Shown here piece after piece: positions 49,501 to 61,500 of a stretch of DNA of 64,000 bases (within the stretch, counting starts at the first letter, position 1; the number at the start of each line of letters is the position of its first letter). The notes below the pieces were generated by a model. That model was given only the letters and a program-made list of their open reading frames with translations. It was not told the origin of the DNA and ran no database searches. The translations under genes and the position numbers were made by a program. Origin of the DNA: Aspidiotus rigidus (lineage: Eukaryota > Arthropoda > Insecta > Hemiptera > Diaspididae); assembly GCA_035079385.1 (NCBI GenBank), contig JAVHKY010000078.1, positions 141,501 to 205,500 on the forward strand, in the 5' to 3' direction.

Positions 49501-52500
49501 CAGTCTGGCAGGATATCAGCTCGCAGTCAGTAAATTTAAAGATTTTTTGGTCACAATGGGACTCGCTTCAAGTAGAAAATGGAATTGTTTACCGGATCTG
49601 GGAAACAACAGATGGCAGATCACACCGGCGCCAACTACTGATACCTGAAGCACTTGTTCCGGATGTCTTGAAGAGTGTTCATGATGACGCATCTGGTAGT
49701 CATCTTGGAATAACAAAAACAATTAAACATTGGCCAAGATTCGGGAACGGTTTTACTGGCCAGCCTGTAGAAGTGATATAGAGGATTGGATTCAATGTTG
49801 CAGAACATGTAATGCCAGTAAGGGGCCCAATACTAGGGGCCGAGCTAAGATACAAATCTACAATGTGGGATACCCTTTTGAACGGATTGCCGCAGATATC
49901 TCAGGACCATTTCCAGAAACTGACCAAGGTAATCGTTATATTCTAGTGGCAGGAGATTATTTCAGCAAATGGATGGATGCTTACCCACTGCCAAATTGTG
50001 AAGCCGTCACTGTTGCAACAGCGCTGGTTGAAAACTGGATTTCAAGGTTTGGAGTACCTCTGGAGTTACACTCAGACCAGGGAAGAAACTTTGAGTCCCA
50101 GGTATTTGGAGAAGTGGCTAAGCTGATGGGATTGAGGAAAACTTGTACAACACCACTCCACCCACAATCTGATGGTATGGTCGAGAGGTTCAACAAAACA
50201 ATAGACCAATTCCTATCCAAAGTAATTGATAGTGATCAGCGGAATTGGGACAAGCTACTTTCATTGTTCCTGCTGGCCTATCGGTCTTCAATCCATGAGA
50301 GCACCAAGGAAACACCTGCAAAAATCATTTTTGGAAGAGAACTTCGATTACCGTGTGATTTAGAGCTGGGCACCCCTCCAGAGCCACCTCAAGAAGTCAA
50401 GCCATTTACGCAAGAACTGCAGAAACGACTTAAGCAGGTACATGAGCTGGTCAGAGAAAATTTAGAAGTTTCTAGCGACCGGATGAAGGCACGCTATAAC
50501 ATCTGTGCAGATGAAACCAAGTTTGAACCTCAGGATAGGGTGTGGTTCTACAACCCACAGAGAAAGAAAGGGAAGAACCCAAAATTACAGCGCAATTGGG
50601 AAGGACCTCGGACAGTCGTGAAGAGAATCAACGATGTCATCTATCGCATCCAACAGGACAGAAAGTTCAAAGTGGTCCACCGAAATAGACTAGCTGTATG
50701 GAGTCCGGCGTAAACTGAGGAGGGGAAAGTGTGGCGTTCTGCTATGAAGGCGCAAGCACCAAGCTTGCACATGCCGCTAAACTTTTAATAATAGCAGACG
50801 CCGCAAGGAAGCGTACTTATCGCCTAACTACTTCGCAAAATACGCTTGAACAACCCAGAACGTGCTGGATTGATTGTAAGGACTCTTGCATAACCTGTTT
50901 GCCGTTCTAGAAGAAATCTCGAGAATTCCGGAATTAAGGGGGAGACTATAAATAGCCGACAGCAACCCGATAGAGTGATTCAGTTGTAATCTTAAAAGCG
51001 ATAGTTAACGTGTTCTCGTTCTTTAACGCGATTGTGTTCAGTTTAACGGTGTTTAGAAGTGTTGTACTTGCGGTACCAGTAATAAAGCTCGGTTTCCGTA
51101 ATTGTTCTTTATTATCGGTGTCAAGAGATATTTGGTGACTGGTAGAACGTCACAACTGTTTTTTTTTTTGTGTGGTATCATTTATAATACGTTACTCTCT
51201 TGAGTACAAACCTTCCTAATAATATGCTCAACCATAAAATTGAGGAACGAGTTAACTCGATTTTCAATTTAAATTGGGATGATGAACTTCAGCACTCCCC
51301 GTCATCAAGGAGTTTGAAATGTCGATTCTAAGAAACGTGAAAACGCACTACAAGCGGTAATATTTATAAACATGAACTTGTGAATCGAATCATCCACAAC
51401 TCATCAATTAATGGACTGTGTTATTGTGACGTCACAACTATCGATATCATGGATGAAAAGATCGATTTTGTCCATTTAGCATTTTGCTCCCATAAGAAAT
51501 ACATGTGGAGCAGAGATCACTACACTACCAATTGAATACCTATAAAAAATGATATGGTCAAGAGATTTTCTTTACAAGTAGCAAGAAGTTGATAAATTTG
51601 AAATATCAACTTTTCTGTAAATTTTAACATCTCATATTAAATTAATACCATGGTCATCTTTGCTCCGCATGTATTTCTTATGGGAGCAAAATACCGAATG
51701 GTCAAATTTTCAGCAGAATAGGTACTTCTGCCAGAAATAGCTTACTCACACTTATGCATCTTGCACTCACACTCATGTTGCGTTATCACAAATAACACAG
51801 TCCATTGATAGAAAAAGTATTTTTTTGGTTCACATGAATAAAAACTTGTTCCTTCCGCACTTCCTTGTACAACGCGAGGACGAGTTTTGTTTGTTCTTCA
51901 CAATCAAGTTGCACGCATGCCCGTATTTCGTACGCGATGAACATCGTTGTGGCGAAACGTTGTACAATTCATGTGTATGTGAACCAAAAATAGCGTACGT
52001 CATACATGAACGTAGAAAAGCGATGAACTTGCGCTGCATGTCAGCTCTCGCCGCGCCTCGGGTCGCCAAAACACTCGTATAGATATTACTTTTCTCCGTC
52101 CCTTGTAGCACTATATACTATATTTCTGCCCCTGCTTCAAAAATGCTTCTACTTACGTTAATTTTAAAGTGGTGTTGTCATCTCTACTTACACTCTGCTT
52201 TATCGTCATTGTCAGAAAATGGTGCTTTTTTCTCCAACATGTAACCTTTTTCAATTTATTCAATGATCATATATAATTTGAATCATTGTTCGTTAATATC
52301 TCTTGAAATCATGGTGCAAGCTACCTAAATTGCTTTGCGAGCCACTTGTTGCCGACCCATATTTTAGATCAAATTTGTCTTTGTATATTTGGATGTAAGC
52401 AATCTATCTAATGAGAGTTTTTTTCTCTGAATAGAACCTACTTTGAGTTTATTCAACTTGACTGAAGTCCTCTTACGAATCCATTTTTCACGCGGTTGAC

Positions 52501-55500
52501 TAGGAATGAAGCTACACAAATTCTGATCATTACTGGCTAGATTTCCCAAGGGTAAAAGGTCAAAACCTCCAATCTGAAAGTATATCAATTATACATTAGC
52601 TTTCTGAAATGAATTACTGTATTTCCTCACACAGTAACATATACCTGTCGAAGCATAAATGCAACCACATCATATGATTCCCAATAACTAGCATGAAATA
52701 AATGTGGTAAAGCATTGGCTGGAAAGTTGGACAACCCCTCTGGACAATATAAAGCATAGTCAAGTCGCTTATTTCCCCACCATTTTTTGCTAACTGCAAA
52801 CAAATATTAACAAAAAAATCTATGAGTTGACTGACAAGGCTATGGTTGAAACCAAACATTACTTACTATTGCTAATGATATGAATTGGCAAAAGTTCTTG
52901 TTGCAATCCTGATGAATTACTGAATAGGCTAGCTTCGGATATTCGTCGTATTTGCATTGTATTATTCATTGTAGTTGAGACAGATGTCAAACTTGAAGTG
53001 CTCAGTTCGGTAAAGAGATGCCCGTTTGATTGTATCACCTCTACTAGAATGGCAGAAAGCATTCACAGTAATTGCTTAGTATTTATATCTGCAAATGAAA
53101 ATAAAGACTTAACCATGATAGATACTCACACAAATGATAAGGAAGACCATTTCCAAGTGGATATTTTTGATAGCGAGGAATATTCACAGGTGGTAAAAGA
53201 GAAAATCTATTACATATCAACGGCTCTAAGCGCGAGGCAACTGGGTCAGATGGATGGAACAGATTGTATACTTGATGAACAGTTGGTTTGACAAATTCTG
53301 ATGTCCCTACACGGATGAATAAACATTTCAAAAAAATGATGAACTCAATGGTGAGAATGTTTTGACAAAATTGATATGTGTATTTTACCTGTCTCTGCTC
53401 CAGTTCTCTTTCTTTCATCAGAATTAATACTTCTAAAGGCCAAAATGAGAGATATTGGAGATCCGAACATGAAGAGATCGTGAACTTCAAAGTTTAGTTT
53501 CTGCGGGATGGTCTTGATATGTTCCTCTCTTGTACAAAAAAACGTGATTATTACAGTGATGAAATTATTCAAGAACCTAAAATTTTCAACAGAATTGAGC
53601 AATAAAAACTTACCCTTTAGTAGATGACCTCCCTCCTTCTACTGTATCTATCACTGAAACAGATGGATCCTTGATATTTCTAACACAACGGACTTCTGAA
53701 TTTGAAACAAAATATAAATTATTTCAATTCAACTATTAACGTGATTTGAGTTTAATTACATTAGCAGAGCGTGTTGACTGTACTTTGCGACATAAACCCG
53801 ATAAAACAGTGTACAAAGTAACCTATTATAAGGGTGTAGATTCTAATATGCCGAGATGTTATCTCTCTAGGACAAAATGGATAACGAAGAAAGGCTGAGG
53901 ACTAGTTTTACCAAACACAATTTTGCTGGGCGGTCGAGTTAGGAGAGGTTCAGGCAATGAACTAGCGCTGGTAAAATTGGCCCTGAGCAGCTTTAAGTCG
54001 ATGTTAGATCAAAGTATTTAAGAATTGACAAACAAACAAAAAGGAAAAATCGAAGATTTTACAAAAGGAGTAGAACAACAAATATGTCAAGTTACAGCTG
54101 TTACAGAACAATTAATAAAGGACAAAATTTTCCAGTTAATTATATAATTAAGAGGAAAATGCTTTTCAAACCCAACGCGTTAAATATACACCCGAAAATC
54201 CAACGTTATTATAAACAGTACCCTGCTGCCACAGTGGTCGGAAACTAAAAAAAGGTGAACTTAATTTATAGTGCAATAAAAAGAGAGAGAAAATAAGCAA
54301 TCTGGTTGAATTCCCGACGCTAAATTCATTCTTGAACTCGTGTTTCGAATATTCCCTCACCAAAAGGTGCCCCCGGGGGCTACTATCTACGAAAACTTGA
54401 CATTTAATTTATAGGACAATGAAACGAGAAGGAAAACAAGCAGTCTTATAGTATTTTCAACACTGAGTTCATTCATGAACTTTTTTTTTGAGTTATCCCC
54501 TTACCGGTACCAAAAAGTGCCACCAGAGGCTACTACCTATGAAACTTGAAATGTTAATTTTTTTCAGGATTACAAAGAAGTTGAAAGCATATAAGAAGAA
54601 AGATAAGAAGTTATTTTAATTGTTTGGGGAGTACTCCATTTTGAATGAACGTAGCTGACAAAAAGGCGGCTAGTGGCACGCAACAGTGGTTTAGAGACAA
54701 GGTGTTCACCTCACTGCTCACTACAGTACCCAATTCGGCGCGTCCTAAAGCGTCCCACTAAACTAAATCAATCAATCAAGCGTTTAATCCCTTAAAGGCG
54801 CATGGGTAGGTACCATACATTCATACGCGCTAATTTTTTAGTACCTATGTTGTTTTTTAATGTCATTATTTGCAGAACTTGTACAGAAGCCTCGCATGCC
54901 TCAAACAAAATGCGTTTTCTCATTGCTAAAGCAATTTAATGAAATTTTGAACCTCTATAACTATGGGCTCATGATGGGGAAATAATGAGTTGTTGAATTT
55001 TTCGAATGGACAAAGAGTAGAGCTATTGAATTACATATATTTCCATGTCCAACGAGGACTTTCATGTTTAGATTGAAGTTCACTTTTTTTCAGTTCACAA
55101 CCAGTGGTACTGTGCGCTGGCTGAAGAGGAAACTGAGGAGCAGCTAAGTAATGCAGTAAAATAATACAACAAAAAAGAAGCAAGTTACACTCGAGCCAAT
55201 GTGTCTATTATAAACCCGTCAAAAAGAAAGATTAACCTCTCGTACATCTATTACATTCGACGAAAGGAAGCACGTAATCTGTTATCGGAATTCAAAAAGC
55301 TGTAACCGGTGAGCACCTTCGTAGATTATTTGATTGAACTTAGGGTTGTGGAAAACCCGGCTAGCGATATCGGTATTCTCGAAGATAGTGTAGAAAGCGA
55401 CGGGAAACTACTACACGAATGCTCAACTTTCCCTAGTTCGGTCATCAATACAATGAGGCAATACAACACAAACGTGTTAGTCTCTTCCTGCGAGGGTGTA

Positions 55501-58500
55501 TCGTAATGATAACCGGCCGACGTTCCGCGCGAGTAAGTAGCGGTTCAGCCGTAGACTCGCAAAAATACAAATAAACCTAATGATGATCAAAAATCCAAAC
55601 AAGACAGGCTCAAAAAAATCACTTGATGAAAGAAATGCGTGAGATTAAAGTAGCTGCTTCAAAACTTCATGGAGAAGAAAAATTGAAACATGATTGTGTA
55701 AGGAATACAGACAACAGGGATGTTTTAAATTCCAATAACAGACGACAGTAGGGCACTATAATACAACAGGTACATCCGTACATCTGAACAATTACATTTT
55801 ACCAGAAACTACAAATTAAACAAATGACCTTAATTTAAAAAAACTTGTTTCATAGAAGAGTATTTGGCATAATAGGTCATACTATTGGGACGTCACTCAT
55901 TCCTAACTCCCTATCAACAATGTGCGAAAGCCAGCCGCAAACCACGCGCAAAAACACATCAAAAACCTTGAATGTGATTTATTGTATCGTTTTTGGATCT
56001 ATCATGTTATCGATTCCCATAAGGTAAACACTGCAATGTTTCAATCATACCTATGTTGGTTTTGAAAACTTGGAAATAATTAAGCAACTATGTGTTTATA
56101 ATATTATTCAGAATTTCAAGTTCTCAAGTATTTTGAAAATATATCTGCGGTTCTTTATTTATTTGTGACCTGTGGTGAGAAAAGGATGCTCATAGCCCAT
56201 TGGCGCAGGAACACCATTTCTGTCTGATTGGACATCTAATCAGAAAAAAATGGTGTTCCTGTCAGTGGGCAATGTGCATCATTTTCTCATTGCAGGTCAC
56301 ATTTCTCGTTTTAAATTCTGAACATATGATCAAAATGTTCTGTATTTCTTACAGAGTATTTTTTTGTTTAGAATGTAGGGTAAGATTGACAATTTTAAGC
56401 AGGCTAGGGTATGTTGCACTACATGAATGAGGAGCTTATGACGTCACGATAATCTGGTCTAATGGATTTGGGAAAGTATTACTCATAGGTAAAATATTCA
56501 TGAGAAGTAAGTAGAAAAGTATGTAATATTCAAGCTATCTACATTGCCTATTTAAATCTATTTATTTGTGATCCAATTTTCAATACCTTGAACAGTATCA
56601 TCTTTGTTGTACTTGTAACTTAAGGCGTCATGAGCCAAAATAGCACCCATGCAATCTCCTGTAACCCAGATGAATAAATTTTCAATTATTATACTAACAA
56701 TTCTCTCAGACAAGACATTACAATATTAACAAGCCAAACTACCAGCTTCACTCACCAATAATGGAGACTGTACCACAAAAACCAAAGCCCTCTTCAGATT
56801 TCAAAAAATTAGAATAGACAGCATTTGCATTGGCAACCATTTGATAGAGCACTTCATGGTATTGTGAGGAAACTGTAGACAACACAGGAATGATTCCCAT
56901 TGGTATTGAATCATGAGTGAAATGCAGAGCATCCGCCAAAGACGGAGAAACATCAAAACTATATGGACTCAAACTGCAACATAATATCAATGGCATCAAG
57001 AGTCAAATTAATAACGCCAAAAAATCTTATTGCAATCTACATCTTTGATACTAAATAATCTTTGCAAAATTCCAATCAACAGGATTAGGCCGCATTATCT
57101 ATTAGAATACTTCAGTTATGTACGGCTGCAAAATACTGCATGACTGAAGAATGGACCGAGTTATTTGTGATAACAAAAATATTGTGCTACGATCAAACTT
57201 GTTGCGATAATTCTCACTTTCGCTGCTCGTACAGTAATATACTTTCGCTGCTCGTACAGTAATATACTATTCCTGAATCACTTCTTAGAATAATTTGTTT
57301 ACCTGATGATCTTTGCTCCACATGTATTTCTTAAGGGAGCAAAATTGCTCGTTGGACCGATTTCCTGCAGAATGAGTACTCTTGGCAAATGAATGACGTC
57401 ACAATAACTCAATCCATTCTCTAAAAATTTTCTGATCATAAACATGGACTACACAATGTACCCATTGTTGAAAAAATATTCACTTTGCTGGATACTACCA
57501 CAAGAGTGTGCTGCGTGTCAAGAAGTGGGTGTAAGAAAGAGGTAAAGATGTTCTGTCTCTTTTACTTTTACTCTGCTGGTTAACATGCAGCACGCTCTTG
57601 TGGTAGTATCCAGCAAAATGAAAACTTTTTTAACAATGCGAGTATTTGTCTGGTACGTGAATAGTCAATGTCACAAATTTCAAAATCAACACTTTGACTT
57701 AGGCAAATAAGATTGTAAATTTTTTCTTCTTCGTTTACCTCTACAGATGGAAAAACAATATTCAAATGCCAGCCCCAAAACAAAATGAAGATATGACAGC
57801 AAACAAAAGAATATTTTACCTTGATAAAATGCTAAGACTAGAAGTAGTGAGAGGAGAACAAGGAACCAATTTGATAGCAATTTGTCCCAACATAGTTGGA
57901 TAATGTTGACGTATGACGTTTTCAAAGGTTACTCGTAATGTATTCACGTCTGACTTTTTTGCTGATATATCAGAACTTGCCTCTACAAGAATAATATTCA
58001 CTGTGAATAATTACAATATTATGATAAGTTCAACTAATCAAACATATTATTGTTTACATTACCCAGAAGACTGCCAGCATGAACTACCAGTAATAAAGTA
58101 GTGATCTTACAGGATAGAGGTGACTCCGTATTATTTGCGAATGAGAGCCCATTATCAATCATTGATGAAGCAGAAAGTGTTGGTGAACCTGGACGCAATT
58201 GCTGCATAATGGCTACATTACGTTCTTGTTTGCTATATGTTCTCTTTGGTGAAATAGTTCCAGAAAATACACTGCCCTCACCTATTGAGTAACAGAGTTC
58301 TGAATGGATTAAAGTTTCACCTGATCATACAGAGGTAGAGGCCACAAACAAGTTTACCATTATTGTTGTCTTCCTCTGTCAGTAAATCAAGTGAACTCCA
58401 CTTAATCAATAGTCCTCTAGAACCAGTTTCTTTGGAACAATCATCTACAATAAAACATATCAATTCGGGATAACATAAATAATTTCTGAATGAAAAGAAA

Positions 58501-61500
58501 ACTGTAACATGACAAGAAATTAAAATTTAAAAATCAACCTCGACAATCAAAAAACTTATCATCGTCCTCGCTATGTTCTGTATCTGAATCTTGAGCCAAA
58601 GATCCCAACTTCCATTCAGTGGCAAAATTACTGGAGTCATTGACACCACAATTAACAGCAGTGTTGGCTATATTACTGAAATGGAAAAGTAAATCTTGAG
58701 AATATAACACAACTTATATATTTTCTTCAAATTATCATTCAGGATCATACTAAATAACTTGACTGGTTAATAGATCAACTTCAGCGCAGATATTGAGAAA
58801 GAGTTTGAATTTTAGAAGTCAAGTCAGATGATAACCAATGAGCAAAACAATCTCCAATAGCATCCCTACATATGGAAATCTACACTACCTAAAGCAGATC
58901 TTCCATTTTCTTACTAAGTTGACCAACCAAGTCAGTGTGGTGATTGACTTTATCTACTGTGAATACACTCACTATTGTCTTTCAGTTGTGGCAATTGGAT
59001 TTCCTAGGTTGGGCAATGGTTTCTCAATGGTACTTAATTTTGTACTCAAATTATCATTCTCTTGAAGTTCAGTTTTTTGAGATTTCTGTATTTCTCCTTG
59101 TTCTTGGTTAGATATTGATTCAACTGATGATGTTTCCATGGCAGAAGCCATTTTCTTTCTCAATATTTCTTGTGTTTGTCTTTCAATTTCACGTATATCA
59201 TTCATTGTCAAACCATACCATTCATCTTGCCATAACCATGCTCTCCGGTGAGCTTTCAACATTGTCTTCCTCAAAGCTGAAAAAATAACAAATGGCTTTG
59301 GAGTAAAGAGATAGAAATAATACTTAGAAACGTCAATCAAAATTTGAACTCACCAAATTCGTGAATAAATTTTTCTAATTTAGCTTGCATTCCCCAGTAT
59401 CGGAAATCAACTTTACATAACTTGTAAGCACACATCATATCTTTTTTGGGCAAATTTTGTGATTCCTAAATATCACAAAACAGAATAAACCTCAAAAATT
59501 TTAGAATCAGAAAATTGTCGAACAAGATTATCAAAAGGTGCTCACGTTCACATAATCATCCAACCAACTAGAACTTAGAGGACCTCGTCCAGTCTTTTCA
59601 CTGACATATAACGTAGGATCTTCTTCTGGGCCAATATCTACAGAATCTTTCACCACATCAATCACATCTTCAACAAAAATTTTACACCTCATTTGCTAGT
59701 TTGACTACAAACAAACAGGAAGTTGGAGCTAAGAACCTCTCAGTCTTTAATTTTTCTTACCTATCAGCCTATTTCTAAGATCATCTCCAGATAAATTGAA
59801 AACATTTGCTTGGTTACCAGAATCACCGCAATATACAGTATCAATTTCAATAAAAAACTTTTCAACAAAAGGACTAGTATATCTTGTTTTTGTGTACGGA
59901 TATGCATTCCATGCTTCTTCTTCAACATTCAGTGTTGATTTTGGTAAGAGAGCTTTGATCCAACCTACAGGAACAGTAATAATAATAATTTCAACTTCAA
60001 GTTCAACACTTTTCGTACAATTTCATCCTCAATCTCTTAAATTAGGTAGGTGCCTACTCTCACATCTGTATATAGTAGAGCTTACAAGCGGCAACGCTTC
60101 TACCTACATTATTTACTACGTCTAGTCATTCCCTTAAGTAAGTACATAATATTAGTTTGCTACCAATACATGTTTGTAAAGAGTTTCCTTTTTCATGACG
60201 TTCATATATATAACATACTTACAAAACAGGTACATACCCAATACTTTCAATAGGGCAAGCGGGTTACAGCGAGTCACTTACCCGGTAAGTATTCGCGAAC
60301 ATAGTAGATCTTCTTTGTATATTGGCCGCTGGTACCCTCTGGTCCATTCTTATAAGGCTCGTTGACCAGAATCTGAACACCACTGCCAGCATCCTTTGTT
60401 TCATCTCGACTTATTTTCTGCACACAATCAAGTTTTAATAAAAATAGTAAAATACTTGATAAAGACTAAAATGGGCTAGATCAATTAGTTTTCAAAATAT
60501 TTTAAAACGTAGAATATAAGTTGAAGCAAGACAAATTTGAAATTCTGTGGGTAGTTATCTTTTTGAATGATTGTAGCAAGGAGTCGAGTGTTAGTCCCGC
60601 GGAAGAACACAACACTTTTGAAAGATTCTACACTGCACTGTGGCATAAAAGCATTTTGTTTCTCTAAACTACAGAGTGTATACTTTGTTTTAAAGGTGGG
60701 AGCTCCTCGCTACAATGCCCCTATCGATTCCTATGGGGGTTCAAGCCCCCAAAAATCAGTTTTTTGCGAATATTTCTCCAGGTTCAACTTTAAAAAAAAA
60801 AACAAAAGTTTCAAACAAAGGTAGTCTCCTGTAAAATTTTGCGCAAAATGATGACGTATTTACATGTATATTTAGTCCTAATACAAAAGCAGAAATCTTT
60901 TCTCGATGTGGCAAAAGGAGGCCATTTGCAATTATACTACAACAATTTTTTTTTTTTTAAAGGAAAATATTTCAAAATAAATTTTATGGGATTGAATTTG
61001 TTCAGAAGATATATGAGCATATTGTATCCGCAAGAATATTTATACTGTATATCCTTCCGGCCCCACCCAAATGATGTGTATGACTTCTCCCAAGATTAAA
61101 ATGCATCATTTACACGTAATTAAAAGTTTTCAATCAAAAGCAATGAACAAACCAAATAAGTACTATTTCAGCATTGCTGTCAATCAGTTTTACTTGGTTA
61201 TATCATCAAGCTGAAAATAATGCCAATAATTTGTACACAAGATAAGAATGTTGTCAAAAATACTAAAATAGTGTTCAGACTCAAATATTTTCAAAATTAT
61301 GAAAACCATTTTTTCACCATACTATATTAGTCGACCTACATTTCTGTCTTTACAAGTAATTTTGACAACTATAAGAAATTATTTACTTAGTTTAAAATTG
61401 AGTTCTCTCCTGCAAGAGTAACACAAATATAAATTAGCATCAATCAGGCAGATGTTTGATCTTGTGCCTTTTCAGGCGGCTGGTTCCCAATCTAGGAGCA

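Larger units (their letters stand above)
46190..51154 (+). mobile_element. Gypsy-2 LTR retrotransposon in rdgB intron 18
   Basis: Order gag, protease, RT, RNase H, integrase, 3' LTR, all antisense to rdgB. The internal region begins near ATCAGAAGTGGGATTGCG (46186), abutting the Penelope 3' end; no 5' LTR sequence like 50730-51154 can be found upstream. Several frameshifts. It makes up most of a 7.2-kb intron (45208-52441). Confidence 0.9.

Noticed and set aside
52614..52859. A continuous 81-codon minus-strand frame
   Set aside because: It is a shifted reading of rdgB exon 17; the correct frame gives the DDHD motif.
54660..54790. Possible tRNA-derived SINE (TGGTTTAGAGACAAGG as an A box)
   Set aside because: The B box is not convincing and no second copy was seen in the window.
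57913..58292. Plus-strand frames at 57913-58292
   Set aside because: Shadows of rdgB exons 9 and 10 on the other strand.
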